From: M0108 sp937862735
Lineage (GTDB): Bacteria; Pseudomonadota; Gammaproteobacteria; Chromatiales; Chromatiaceae
Length of the DNA: 23,664 nucleotides
Assembly (NCBI GenBank): GCA_937862735.1
Contig: CALMDH010000261.1
Location: 1-23,664, forward strand
Direction: 5' to 3'
Shown here piece by piece: positions 14,094 through 22,188 of this stretch. The notes beneath the pieces are model-generated. The model made no database searches and was not told where the DNA came from. It worked only from the letters and a program-made list of their open reading frames with translations. Made by a program: the position numbers and the translations under genes. The stretch's first letter is position 1. The number at the start of each line of letters is the position of its first letter.

Positions 14094-14825
14094 ATGCCAC
14101 CCGCACGTGCCTGGCGCCGCCTGGCGGCGGTCATCCCCTTGAGCCTGGTCCTTGCGGTATCCGGGGCCGGGTGCGCCACCGTTCAAGGGCCACCCGACCC
14201 CCAGGACCCCTGGGAGGGCTTCAACCGCAGCATGTTCGAGCTCAACCAGACCCTCGACAAGGCACTGATCCGCCCGGTCGCGGAGCTCTACCAGAAAGTG
14301 ACGCCCGATCCGGTCGATCGGGCGGTGACCAACTTCTTCGGCAATCTGAACGACGTGCTCGTGGTCATGAACGACCTGCTGCAATTCAAGATCGAGCAGG
14401 CAGTCTCCGACCTGGGCCGGATCGTCGCCAACACCACGTTCGGCGTGCTCGGTCTGTTCGACGTCGCGACCCGCTTCGGCCTGGAGAAGCACGACGAGGA
14501 CCTCGGCCAGAGCATGGGGTACTGGGGCATGGACACGGGACCCTATCTCGTCCTGCCGATCCTCGGGCCCTCCAGCCTGCGCGATACCGTCGGCCGGGCG
14601 GGCGAGTTCGCCGTGTCGCCCCTCGACGTCTTCGACGGGCCGGCTCGCTGGACCTTGCGGGGAGTACACGCCGTCGATTCGCGAGCCGACCTGCTGAGCG
14701 TCACCCGGATCGCGGAGACCGCGGCCCTGGACGAGTACGTCTTCGTCCGCGACGCCTACCTGCAGCGCCGTCAGTATCTGGTCTATGACGGAGACCCGCC
14801 GCCGCTCCCCTTCGAGGAGGAGTGA
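14094..14825 (+). CDS. mlaA: MlaA/VacJ outer-membrane lipoprotein of the Mla lipid transport system
   Basis: The 243-residue protein has a signal peptide with lipobox SGAGC (Cys27) and the full MlaA domain: DPWEGFNRSMFELNQTLDKA, a pore-loop region, TFGVLGLFDVATRFGL, EDLGQSMGYWGM, GPYLVLPILGPSSLRD. MlaA forms an outer-membrane channel that removes surface phospholipids and passes them to MlaC for return to the inner membrane, keeping outer-leaflet asymmetry. Length is normal for the family. AGGGCAG lies 8 nt before the ATG. The other mla genes are not nearby, which is common for mlaA. Its last 43 nt overlap the end of mazG on the other strand. No clear promoter was seen in the 249-nt gap 13845-14093. 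Confidence 0.95.
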   Translation: MPPARAWRRLAAVIPLSLVLAVSGAGCATVQGPPDPQDPWEGFNRSMFELNQTLDKALIRPVAELYQKVTPDPVDRAVTNFFGNLNDVLVVMNDLLQFKIEQAVSDLGRIVANTTFGVLGLFDVATRFGLEKHDEDLGQSMGYWGMDTGPYLVLPILGPSSLRDTVGRAGEFAVSPLDVFDGPARWTLRGVHAVDSRADLLSVTRIAETAALDEYVFVRDAYLQRRQYLVYDGDPPPLPFEEE

Positions 14826-15697
14826 GCGCCGGGGGGATTCGCTCGCTCGCCCCCCTCCTCCGCCTTGGCCTGCTCCCAGGCGGCGTCGAGCTCGGCGGGG
14901 CCGGCCTGCCCAGGCCTTCCGTCCAGCAGGGTCTCGAGACGCCGGAACCGGCTCTCGAACCGGGCGTTGGTGCGCCGGAGCGCACCCTCGGCGTCGACGC
15001 CCAGGTGCCTGCCGACGTTTACGCAGGTGAACAGGAGGTCTCCGAGCTCGGCCTCGAGGCGCTCGCGCGGTTCTTCGGCCCGCCGCGCGCTCCGCAACTC
15101 CTCCATCTCCTCCTCCAGCTTGGCGAGCACCCCCTCCACGTCGGGCCAGTCGAAACCGACCCGGGCGGCGCGGCGCTGCAGCTTCTGCGCGCGAACCAGG
15201 GCCGGCAGCGCAAGGCTCACGCCGTCCATCTCGCTCGGTGTGCCCCTGGCACCCCGAGCCCCGCGCTCCGCCGCCTTGTGCGCCTCCCAGGCAAGTGTCT
15301 GCTCCCGGGCCGAGGTGACCCGAGCCTCCCCAAAGACGTGCGGGTGCCGGCGCTCCATCTTCTCGCAGGCGCCGCGGGCGACGTCCTCGAAGCTGAACCG
15401 CCCCGCCTCCTCCGCCATGCGCGAGTGGAACACCACCTGAAAGAGCAGGTCGCCCAACTCGTCCCGCAGGCCCTCGAGGTCACCCTGGGCGATGGCGTCC
15501 GCGACCTCGTAGGCCTCCTCGATGGTATAGGGGGCCACGCTGGCGAAGGTCTGCTCGATGTCCCAGGGGCAGCCCCGCGCCGGGTCGCGAAGCCGCGCCA
15601 TGATTGCCAGCAGGCGCCCCAGCGAGCCGGAGCGCTGCTCCGGAACGGGCGCCGTTTCCTGGGGTTGGGTCTCGTGCCGTGTGTCGAGGGTTTTCAT
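14783..15697 (-). CDS. mazG: Nucleoside triphosphate pyrophosphohydrolase MazG
   Basis: The 304-residue protein has two tandem MazG domains, as in E. coli MazG. The first contains the catalytic metal site EEAYE (60-64) and DELGD (79-83) after the family's RDPARGCPWDIEQT; the second has LEEEMEEL and EAELGDLLF. MazG hydrolyses NTPs to NMP and pyrophosphate, cleans the nucleotide pool and moderates the stringent response. The N-terminus has about 20 extra polar residues before the usual start (GSLGRLLAIMARLRDP), so the ATG at 15695-15697 may be slightly upstream of the true start; the ribosome site is weak. The C-terminus is a Ser/Gly tail whose DNA overlaps the end of mlaA by 43 nt. Confidence 0.92.
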   Translation of the reverse strand: MKTLDTRHETQPQETAPVPEQRSGSLGRLLAIMARLRDPARGCPWDIEQTFASVAPYTIEEAYEVADAIAQGDLEGLRDELGDLLFQVVFHSRMAEEAGRFSFEDVARGACEKMERRHPHVFGEARVTSAREQTLAWEAHKAAERGARGARGTPSEMDGVSLALPALVRAQKLQRRAARVGFDWPDVEGVLAKLEEEMEELRSARRAEEPRERLEAELGDLLFTCVNVGRHLGVDAEGALRRTNARFESRFRRLETLLDGRPGQAGPAELDAAWEQAKAEEGGERANPPGAHSSSKGSGGGSPS

Positions 15698-15775
15698 CGT
15701 CGCAGTCCGACGCCCAGGATACGATAGCGGTGCCCGTCCGGGGGGCGTCCGACCGGACCACCGCCGAGGAACTCC

Positions 15776-17839
15776 GTGAGCCCGAGGTTCCGCCTTTTCA
15801 GGATGCCAGCTCGCCGTAGCGCCCGCGAGGGCCGCGCGCGCCCGCCACGGCTGCCGCGGCCTCCCGGCGGCCTCGCCCCCCCGGTCGTCCTCGTCGCCGT
15901 GGCGGTCCTCACCCTGTCCGCGTACGGGCCGGCAGCCTCGGGTCTCGCGCAGGCGGACGTGGCGGCCGAGGACGGGACGAGCCTCTCCCGGCAGCGCAGC
16001 GTATTCCTGCGGGCCGAGGAGGCCCTGCGCCGGCGCGACGGACCGCTTTACCGGAGTCTGCGGGCCCGCCTCGCCGGTTACCCGCTGGCCCCTTACCTGG
16101 ACCACGCCGAGATCCGTCAGAACCTCGCGACCGCCGACCCCGGCAGTGTCCACGAGTTCCTCGCCCGCCACGGGGGCACCCCCCTCGCCGATTCCCTCGC
16201 ACGGGATTGGCTGCGTCTCGCCTCGGACCGGGGAGACAGCCCCGAGGTTCTGCGCACCTATCGTCCGACGAGCGACCCCGACCTTCGTTGCCGCCATCTT
16301 TCGGCCCTGCTCCAGGGCGGCGTGGGAGACGCCCTCGGCGAGATGCGCGAGGTCTGGCTCGTGGGCCAGCGACTCCCGGATTCCTGCGCTTCCGTCGTGG
16401 ACTCCTGGCGCGCTGCCGGGGGACTGACCGACGAGCTCGTGCGCGCCCGCGTTGCCCTCGCGATGAGCGCCGGACAGACCGAGCTCGCACGGGAGCTCTC
16501 GCGGACCCTGCCCCCCGGGGAGACCGAGACCATCACGGCCTGGATAGCCCTGCGTGCGGACCCCTCGGCGCTCCCGGCCACCGATGCCCTCGCCGAGGAT
16601 CGGGCGGACACGAGACGCATCGTCGTCGACGTCCTGGAGCGCTGGGCACGGCGCGACCCCGATGGCGCGGCCGGCGCGTGGGAGATACTGCGGACCCGGT
16701 ACGCGTTCCCTCCGGAGGACGTCGCCAGCGTTCGGGTAGCCATTGCCCGGGCGCTCGTGCGCAAGGACGACGCCCGTGTCCTCGACTGGCTGACGGCCAC
16801 CGACCTGCCCCCCGGCGACGGACAGGCTCACGAGGCGGCGGTCCTGAGCGCCCTGCGCCTCGGGCGTTGGGCGAGCGCGCTCGAATGGCTCCAGCGCATG
16901 CCCACCCCCATGCGCGACTCCGACCGGTGGCGCTACTGGAAGGCCCGTGCCCTGGCCGAAACGGGCGACAGCGCAGGGGCCGGGTCCTTGTTTGCCGACC
17001 TCGCACCCGAATGGAGCGTCTACGGCTTCCTCGCCTCCGATCGGCTCGGTCGAGAGTACTCACTCCACAGCGTGCCCGTGTCCGCGGCGCCGGGGGACCT
17101 CGCTCGCGCCGAGGCACTGCCCGGGGTGGAGCGCGCCCGCGAGCTGAGGGTGCTGGGGCGTTCTGCGGACGCACGGCGGGAGTGGGCCCGCCTGCTGCGC
17201 GAGCAGCCCGCCGAGCTGCTGCCCGCACTGGCGCTCGTGGCACACCACTGGGGATGGCACGATCAGGCCATCGCCACGCTTGGCCGGGCGCGGGTGTACG
17301 GTGACCTGGAGGTCCGCTTTCCTCTCGCCCACCGGGGGTCCGTGACGGCCCACGCCGAAGCGAACGGCGTCGATCCGGCCTGGGCCTACGGAGTGCTGCG
17401 TCAGGAAAGCGCCTTCTGGGCCGATGCGCGGTCTCCTGCTGGCGCGATCGGCCTGATGCAGCTGCTGCCCAGCACCGCCCGCGAGGTGGCCCGGCGGCTC
17501 AGAGTCCGCGTCGAGGACGCGACCCTCCTCGACTCGGACGTCAACATCCGACTGGGGACGGCCTACCTGGGGCGGCTCCGTGATCGCCTGGGCGGCCACC
17601 TGGCACTCGCCACCGCTGCATACAACGCGGGGCCCCAGCGGGTGCGCAGCTGGCTACCCCTCCTGCAGGAGCTCCCGACCGACCTCTGGGTGGAATCGGT
17701 CCCGTTTCCCGAGTCCCGCTCCTATGTGCAGAAGGTCCTGGCCTACACGGTCATCTACCGCAGCCGACTCGGGCTGAGCGCCGAGCGTCTGAGCGACCGA
17801 CTCCCTGCCGTTCGCCCCTTGCCGGTTCCGGCCCCCTGA
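15776..17839 (+). CDS. slt: Soluble lytic murein transglycosylase (Slt70 family)
   Basis: The 687-residue periplasmic enzyme cleaves peptidoglycan glycan strands, leaving 1,6-anhydro-muropeptides. A basic N-terminus and hydrophobic stretch (VVLVAVAVLTLSAYG) form the signal. The long middle part is the helical U/L superhelix of Slt70. The C-terminal catalytic domain has Glu544 (VLRQESAFWAD), AIGLMQLLPSTA, and TAAYNAGPQRV. The start GTG 15776 has GAGGA 6 nt upstream; ATG 15803 (MPARRSA) is an alternative that would give a tidier signal peptide. It is divergent from mazG with a 78-nt gap that must contain both promoters. Confidence 0.93.
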   Translation: MSPRFRLFRMPARRSAREGRARPPRLPRPPGGLAPPVVLVAVAVLTLSAYGPAASGLAQADVAAEDGTSLSRQRSVFLRAEEALRRRDGPLYRSLRARLAGYPLAPYLDHAEIRQNLATADPGSVHEFLARHGGTPLADSLARDWLRLASDRGDSPEVLRTYRPTSDPDLRCRHLSALLQGGVGDALGEMREVWLVGQRLPDSCASVVDSWRAAGGLTDELVRARVALAMSAGQTELARELSRTLPPGETETITAWIALRADPSALPATDALAEDRADTRRIVVDVLERWARRDPDGAAGAWEILRTRYAFPPEDVASVRVAIARALVRKDDARVLDWLTATDLPPGDGQAHEAAVLSALRLGRWASALEWLQRMPTPMRDSDRWRYWKARALAETGDSAGAGSLFADLAPEWSVYGFLASDRLGREYSLHSVPVSAAPGDLARAEALPGVERARELRVLGRSADARREWARLLREQPAELLPALALVAHHWGWHDQAIATLGRARVYGDLEVRFPLAHRGSVTAHAEANGVDPAWAYGVLRQESAFWADARSPAGAIGLMQLLPSTAREVARRLRVRVEDATLLDSDVNIRLGTAYLGRLRDRLGGHLALATAAYNAGPQRVRSWLPLLQELPTDLWVESVPFPESRSYVQKVLAYTVIYRSRLGLSAERLSDRLPAVRPLPVPAP

Positions 17840-17905
17840 CCCTGAGAAGACCACCGCACCCACGCAACCCGCGGGGGTGGCGCGCCGACCTTGCCGAGCC
17901 CGCCA

Positions 17906-17934
17906 CTGCCGGTACGTAAGCGATCGGTTATACT
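17906..17934 (+). promoter_or_regulatory. Promoter of the thioredoxin gene
   Basis: TATACT (17929-17934) is a near-consensus -10 followed by a GC-rich start region. At 17-nt spacing, CTGCCG (17906-17911) is a weak -35. Transcription would begin near 17941, giving a leader of about 48 nt with a strong hairpin. Confidence 0.6.
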
Positions 17935-17950
17935 CCGCGCCAAATCGCCA

Positions 17951-17971
17951 GGCCCGGGCTGCACCCGGGCC
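17951..17971 (+). other. GC-rich hairpin in the thioredoxin mRNA leader
   Basis: GGCCCGGG (17951-17958) and CCCGGGCC (17964-17971) form a perfect 8-bp stem with a 5-nt loop. It would lie about 10 nt from the 5' end of the transcript and ends 17 nt before the start codon. There is no T-run, so it is not a terminator. A 5' stabilising role or translation control is possible. Confidence 0.5.
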
Positions 17972-17988
17972 GCACACCGGAGAAAATC

Positions 17989-18363
17989 GTGGCTACCGTC
18001 GAGCTCACTCGCGAGAACTTCAAGGACACCATCGACAACAACGGCCTGGTCCTCGTGGACTTCTGGGCCGAGTGGTGCGGTCCCTGCCGAATGTTCGCCC
18101 CGGTCTACGAGGACGTCTCCGAGCGGTATCCCGACGCGGTCTTCGGCAAGGTGAACACCGAGATGCAGCGCGAGCTCGCGCAGATGTTCGGGATCCGATC
18201 CATCCCCACGCTCATGATCTTCCGGGACCAGATCATCATCTTCTCGCAGCCTGGTGCCCTCCCCAGCTCGGCGCTGGAGGACGTGGTCCAGAAGGCGCAG
18301 GCCCTGGACATGGACATGGTTCGCGAGCAGATCGCCAAGCAGCAGGCCAGCAAGGACGCCTGA
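17989..18363 (+). CDS. Thioredoxin-family protein
   Basis: The 124-residue protein is a thioredoxin fold with the redox motif WCGPC (Cys30, Cys33), DFWAEW before it, and the cis-Pro at SIPT (Pro73). It reduces protein disulphides in the cytoplasm. Compared with TrxA (about 108 residues), it has a C-terminal helical extension (VVQKAQALDMDMVREQIAKQ). The region after the cis-Pro (FRDQIIIFSQPGALP) also differs from TrxA, where a KxGE turn and a Gly-rich strand are usual. It may be a specialised paralogue (Trx-like, thiol-disulphide chaperone) rather than the main thioredoxin. Start GTG 17989 has GGAGA 5 nt upstream. nudF follows after 4 nt. Confidence 0.88.
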   Translation: MATVELTRENFKDTIDNNGLVLVDFWAEWCGPCRMFAPVYEDVSERYPDAVFGKVNTEMQRELAQMFGIRSIPTLMIFRDQIIIFSQPGALPSSALEDVVQKAQALDMDMVREQIAKQQASKDA

Positions 18364-18367
18364 GCCG

Positions 18368-18895
18368 TTGCCGGTATCCCGCCGCAGCCTGTACCACGGG
18401 CGAATCGTCGACTTCGGCATCGAGTCCATCACCCAACCGGACGGACGCACCCTCGAAATCGAGGTCGTGCGCCACCCCGGGGGGGCCGCCGTGGTCGCGC
18501 TGGACGGGAACGGCCGCATCTGCCTGCTGCGGCAGTTCCGGGCCCCGCTCGAGGACTGGCTCTGGGAGCTTCCCGCCGGGAAAATCGACCCTCCGGAACC
18601 TCCGGAGGAGACGGCACGCCGGGAACTGGAGGAAGAGGCTGGACTCCGGGCGGGAACTTGGCGTTCCCTGGGCGCCATCGTGACCTGTCCAGGGTTCTGC
18701 GACGAGATCCTCCACCTCTATCTCGCGACAGACCTCCAGCCCGCCCCGTCGCGTCCGGAGGACGACGAATTCATCGAAGTGCACTGGTGGCCGCTCGAGC
18801 GCGCCGTCGAGCAGGCGAGGAACGGTGGTCTGAGCGACGGCAAGACCGTGGCGGCGGTGCTGCGGGCAGGGGCCCTGCTGGAAGCGGCGCGCTGA
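18368..18895 (+). CDS. nudF: ADP-ribose pyrophosphatase, Nudix family
   Basis: The 175-residue enzyme hydrolyses ADP-ribose to AMP and ribose 5-phosphate. The Nudix box is complete (G-x5-E-x7-REL-x-EE-x-GL within GKIDPPEPPEE... and RRELEEEAGL). The upstream strand WLWELPAGK and the downstream loop CPGFCDEILHLY match NudF/ADPRase. The N-terminal VSRRSLYHGRIVDF strand is also typical. The likely start is TTG 18368, 4 nt after the thioredoxin stop, with AAGGA about 12 nt upstream; no ATG or GTG fits the frame. Co-transcription with the thioredoxin gene is likely from the spacing. Confidence 0.9.
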   Translation: MPVSRRSLYHGRIVDFGIESITQPDGRTLEIEVVRHPGGAAVVALDGNGRICLLRQFRAPLEDWLWELPAGKIDPPEPPEETARRELEEEAGLRAGTWRSLGAIVTCPGFCDEILHLYLATDLQPAPSRPEDDEFIEVHWWPLERAVEQARNGGLSDGKTVAAVLRAGALLEAAR

Positions 18896-18925
18896 GACGT
18901 CGCTCCTGCCCCCGAGGTTGGAGCG

Positions 18926-18961
18926 GCGGTGCGACACCCCTCGGCGCCGCACCGCTTGTTT
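18926..18961 (+). terminator. Probable terminator after nudF
   Basis: GCGGTGCG (18926-18933) and CGCACCGC (18948-18955) form a perfect 8-bp stem with a 14-nt loop, followed by TTGTTT. It lies in the 82-nt gap between the convergent nudF and exported-protein genes. The long loop and short T-run make it only moderately convincing. Confidence 0.5.
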
Positions 18962-18977
18962 CCGAAGACTTCTCGGC

Positions 18978-19583
18978 TCAGGGCGCCGGGGCCCAGGGAT
19001 TCTGGCGCAACATCCAATCCTGGCTCGAGTCCCGGCCCGGCGGTAGCGTCTCGCTCCCGTAAGCGGGCCACGGCGTCGCCTGGCGGAACTGCTCTTCCAT
19101 CTCCCGATGCTTTTCCTTGAAGAACTGGTCCATCCCCTCCCGGGTGCGCGGCGTCGCGCTCATGGACTCACCCCAGGGAGCCCCGTAATAGGGCGCCAGC
19201 GGTCCCAACGGATAGCCGTTGCGCACGCCGGGACCCCCGTGGAACCGGTCGAGCGCGTCGCGACGAAATTGACGACGCCCCTCGATCCAATCGCGCCGAG
19301 CCTGCCCCCAGGGGTCCATGGCCCGGACCTGGGTCTCGACTTCGAGCCTGCGCTGCTCCACGAAGCGGTCCATCTCCTTACGGGACGGAACCCCTTCGGG
19401 CTCGGCGGCGTGACCGTTCACGCCCTCGTGCTTCCCGGCCGGATCGGAGGAAGCGGGCGCAACCGTGGTCGCCCGAGCGGCAGGGGCTGATGCGGCCGTG
19501 TCGGCGGAAAGCACGACGCTGGCTGAGCCGAGACTCCCCAGCAGCGCGGCGGCCATGGCCCCCGCCAGTACCGTTTTCCTCAT
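18978..19583 (-). CDS. Exported protein of unknown family with an internal repeat
   Basis: The start is the second of two nearby ATGs (19581-19583). AGGAG directly abuts the first ATG, which cannot work, but lies 6 nt before the second. The 201-residue product has a signal peptide (MRKTVLAGAMAAALLGSLGS, cleavage near VLSA-DT) and an Ala/Pro-rich linker. Two related helical units follow: residues 71-92 (MDRFVEQRRLEVE..., ending DPW) and 151-172 (MDQFFKEKHREME..., ending TPW). Between them lies a Gly/Pro/Tyr-rich stretch (PLGPLAPYYGAPWG). No enzyme motif or known family is recognised. It has its own promoter. A periplasmic or secreted scaffold is possible. Confidence 0.72.
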   Translation of the reverse strand: MRKTVLAGAMAAALLGSLGSASVVLSADTAASAPAARATTVAPASSDPAGKHEGVNGHAAEPEGVPSRKEMDRFVEQRRLEVETQVRAMDPWGQARRDWIEGRRQFRRDALDRFHGGPGVRNGYPLGPLAPYYGAPWGESMSATPRTREGMDQFFKEKHREMEEQFRQATPWPAYGSETLPPGRDSSQDWMLRQNPWAPAP

Positions 19584-19661
19584 GAGCATCTCCTGATCTG
19601 GCGTTGCAAGCAGTCTCTTGCGCGCGTTTTCCGCCCCGACGTCCAGGCAACACTGCGGGGC

Positions 19662-19689
19662 GTGATAGCACGCTAGTAATATTAGTCAA
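19662..19689 (-). promoter_or_regulatory. Promoter of the exported-protein gene
   Basis: On the minus strand TTGACT (19684-19689) and TATCAC (19662-19667) are separated by 16 nt. Transcription would start near 19655, giving a leader of about 72 nt. The spacer contains the palindrome TAATATTA. Confidence 0.6.
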
Positions 19690-19719
19690 AGCTGATTCTC
19701 TCAGGAGAAACCGGGATTC

Positions 19720-19757
19720 TTTTTGAGCCATGTCATGGTTTTTGAGCCATGTCATGG
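19720..19757. repeat. Two tandem 19-bp repeats, each with an 11-bp palindrome
   Basis: A 19-bp unit (TTTTTGAGCCATGTCATGG) occurs twice without gap or change at 19720-19738 and 19739-19757. Each copy holds CCATG-T-CATGG, a perfect odd palindrome. The pair lies about 30 nt upstream of the -35 of the exported-protein promoter and about 55 nt after the end of gpmI. It looks like a double regulator-binding site with centres 19 bp apart. The regulator is unknown. The rest of the 228-nt gap shows only the promoter and the leader. Confidence 0.7.
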
Positions 19758-19811
19758 CAAGCGCCGGTCGCGGACCGGACCCGGGCGGACCGAAGACGCT
19801 GCCTGGGGACC

Positions 19812-21356
19812 CTAGAGCCGCACGGGTTGGAGCAGCAGGGACTCCGCCGTCATCGCGGCGGGCTTGGGAAGGCCGAGCAACTGCAGAACCGTCGGCGCGA
19901 TCCCGGAGATGCCGCCCCCCGTTCGCAACCGCCAGGGGGTGCTGTCCACGATGAGGCAGGGCACCGGGTACACCGAGTGCTGCGTCTGGGGCGTGCCCGT
20001 CACGGGGTCGACCAGCTCGTCGCAGTTCCCGTGGTCCGCGGTCAGGATGACCGAATAACCGGCAGCGATCCCGCGCTCGATGACCCGACCCACCTCCCGG
20101 TCGAGGGTTTCCACGGCCTTCAGGACCGCCTCGCGCACGGCGGTGTGGCCCACCATGTCCCCGTTCGCGAAATTCACGACGATGAAGGCATAGACGCCGG
20201 TGCCGATCGCCTGGATGACCGTGTCGGCCACCTCCCGGGCGCTCATCTCCGGCTGAAGGTCGTAAGTGGCGACCTTGGGCGAAGGAATGACGACGCGGTC
20301 CTCCCCCGGGTGCGGCTCGCCCTCTCCCCCGTTGAAGAAATAGGTGACGTGCGCCGCCTTCTCGGTTTCCGCGCAGTGCATCTGCCGCAACCCCGCCTTG
20401 CTGAGGACCTCGGCGAGGGTGACCTTCGGCCGGTCGTGCTCGAAGGCGACGGGCAACCCGTAGGTGGGGTCGTACTCCATCATGCAGGTGATGCGCACCG
20501 GCTGGAACCCGCCCCGGTCGAAGTGCTCGAAGTGTGGCCTGAACAGGGCTTCGGCCATCTGCCGGGGGCGGTCCTTGCGGAAGTTGAAGAAGATCACCTC
20601 GTCGTCGGGGCGCAGGGGCACGGCGCCCTGGACGACCGTCGGCAGGATGAATTCGTCCGTCTCGCCCTGGGCGTAGGCGGTCTCGACGGCGGCTCGCGCG
20701 GAGGGTGCCGATCTCCCCTCCCCCTGCGCCATCGCGAGCCACGCCTTCCGGGTGCGGTCCCAGCGGTGGTCGCGGTCCATGGCGTAGTAACGCCCGGACA
20801 CCGTGGCGACGGCACCGCCCGCCCCGGTCAGGGCAGCCTCGAGCTCCGGGAGATAGGCGAGGGCCGACTGGGGCGGTGTGTCCCGCCCGTCGGTGATCAT
20901 GTGAACGAGCGGCCGGACCTCCTTCCTTTTGCACAGCTCGATCAGGGCGAGCAGGTGGTTGATGTGGCTGTGGACGCCCCCGTCGGAGACGAGGCCCGTG
21001 AGGTGCATGGGACGGCCCTGCTCCGCCGCGCGCCCTAGCGCCGCGAGCAGAACCGGGTCCTCGTAGAAACTGCGGTCCGCGATCATTTCGTCGATCAGGA
21101 CCAGGTCCTGGCGCACGATGCCGCCACACCCGAGGATCATGTGACCGACCTCGGAGTTCCCCATCTGCCCGTCCGGGAGCCCCACTGCGAGGCCCGAGGC
21201 CTCGAGCACGGTGTGCGGGTGGCGGCTGAAGAGGTCGTCGAAGCGGGGTGTGGACGCTTCGATGACCGCGTTGTTGCGCTTGCCCGGATTCGCACCAAAG
21301 CCGTCCATGATGACGAGCAGTACCGGACGGCGGGGGGCTCCGTGGGCGCTGGACAT
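19812..21356 (-). CDS. gpmI: 2,3-bisphosphoglycerate-independent phosphoglycerate mutase
   Basis: The 514-residue enzyme interconverts 3- and 2-phosphoglycerate in glycolysis and gluconeogenesis using Mn2+ and a phosphoserine intermediate. The catalytic Ser68 is in GQMGNSEVGH, the metal site begins at VIMDGFG (Asp18), and DGRDTPP, YYAMDRD, FFNFRKDR and TADHGNCD are all present. Length is normal. Start ATG 21354-21356 has GAGG 8 nt upstream; the frame continues 22 codons further but without support. It is divergent from the redoxin gene across a 232-nt gap. The gene is intact. Confidence 0.96.
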   Translation of the reverse strand: MSSAHGAPRRPVLLVIMDGFGANPGKRNNAVIEASTPRFDDLFSRHPHTVLEASGLAVGLPDGQMGNSEVGHMILGCGGIVRQDLVLIDEMIADRSFYEDPVLLAALGRAAEQGRPMHLTGLVSDGGVHSHINHLLALIELCKRKEVRPLVHMITDGRDTPPQSALAYLPELEAALTGAGGAVATVSGRYYAMDRDHRWDRTRKAWLAMAQGEGRSAPSARAAVETAYAQGETDEFILPTVVQGAVPLRPDDEVIFFNFRKDRPRQMAEALFRPHFEHFDRGGFQPVRITCMMEYDPTYGLPVAFEHDRPKVTLAEVLSKAGLRQMHCAETEKAAHVTYFFNGGEGEPHPGEDRVVIPSPKVATYDLQPEMSAREVADTVIQAIGTGVYAFIVVNFANGDMVGHTAVREAVLKAVETLDREVGRVIERGIAAGYSVILTADHGNCDELVDPVTGTPQTQHSVYPVPCLIVDSTPWRLRTGGGISGIAPTVLQLLGLPKPAAMTAESLLLQPVRL

Positions 21357-21567
21357 GGGTGACCTCAACCAGTGGACGGGAAAGGGCCCCGGAGGAATTC
21401 TTGCACGCCCCGAGGGTCTCACCTCACATACTCAAGGATCGCGCCCGGATCTGGCAACCCCGCGCGGGCACGCGCACTTCGGGGGTTTCCTCCTCGAAAG
21501 TGGAGAGCGCTCGCGTTCAGCGACGAGGTCGGGCGCGCCTCTGCTAGAATTTTCCATCAGCCCCGGA

Positions 21568-21585
21568 CTCCCTCCGGGAGGAGAC
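21568..21585 (+). promoter_or_regulatory. Hairpin covering the ribosome site of the redoxin gene
   Basis: CTCCC (21568-21572) pairs with GGGAG (21576-21580) across a 3-nt loop. GGGAGGAG (21576-21583) is the ribosome site, so the stem hides part of it, 8 nt before the ATG. A possible -10 (TAGAAT, 21545-21550) lies upstream without a clear -35. Translational control is possible but the stem is short. Confidence 0.3.
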
Positions 21586-21588
21586 CTC

Positions 21589-22167
21589 ATGGCCCGCACA
21601 GCCTCCACCATGCTCGATCTCGGGACATTGGCGCCGGACTTCCGGTTGCCGGACGCCCTGGGGAACTGGTACGCGCTCTCCGACTTCGCAACCTCTCCTG
21701 CGCTCCTCGTGGTGTTCATGTGCAACCACTGCCCCTACGTGAAGCACATCCGCTCGGCCCTCGCCGAGCTCGCACGGGAGTATGTGGGGCGAGGGCTCGC
21801 CATGGTCGGCATCAATGCCAACGACGTGAGCAGCCACCCCGACGACCGCCCCGCCAGGATGGCCGAGGAGGTGCGGTCCGCCGGCTACGTCTTCCCCTAC
21901 CTCTATGACGAGAGTCAAGCCGTGGCGAAGGCCTACCGTGCGGCCTGTACGCCCGACTTCTTCCTCTTCGACCGGGAGCGCAAACTGGCGTACCGGGGAC
22001 AATTCGACGACAGCCGGCCCGGAAACGGCATTCCGATCACCGGGAAGGACCTGCGGGCCGCCCTGGACGCCCTGCTGGCCGGCCGTCCGGTCGCCTCCGA
22101 TCAGAGGCCGAGCCTCGGCTGCAACATCAAATGGAAGGCGGGCAACGAGCCCGACTATTTCGGCTGA
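21589..22167 (+). CDS. Redoxin (AhpC/TSA-thioredoxin type) family protein
   Basis: The 192-residue protein has the peroxiredoxin/thioredoxin-like fold. It starts with GTLAPDFRLPDALGN and carries the motif VVFMCNHCPYVKH, with Cys45 and Cys48 forming a CxxC. This is a common, poorly characterised redoxin subfamily found in many proteobacteria. A cis-Pro-type TPDFFLF follows. There is no signal peptide, so it is probably cytoplasmic, with a role in thiol redox balance or peroxide reduction; the exact substrate is unknown. ATG 21589 has GGGAGGAG just upstream. The haem protein gene follows after 21 nt, and the two may be co-transcribed. Confidence 0.88.
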   Translation: MARTASTMLDLGTLAPDFRLPDALGNWYALSDFATSPALLVVFMCNHCPYVKHIRSALAELAREYVGRGLAMVGINANDVSSHPDDRPARMAEEVRSAGYVFPYLYDESQAVAKAYRAACTPDFFLFDRERKLAYRGQFDDSRPGNGIPITGKDLRAALDALLAGRPVASDQRPSLGCNIKWKAGNEPDYFG

Positions 22168-22188
22168 CCCTCAGAGAGGAAATACGCC

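Noticed and set aside
19378..21129. 583-residue minus-strand frame overlapping gpmI
   Set aside because: It is a shadow frame of gpmI, which carries all catalytic motifs in its own frame.
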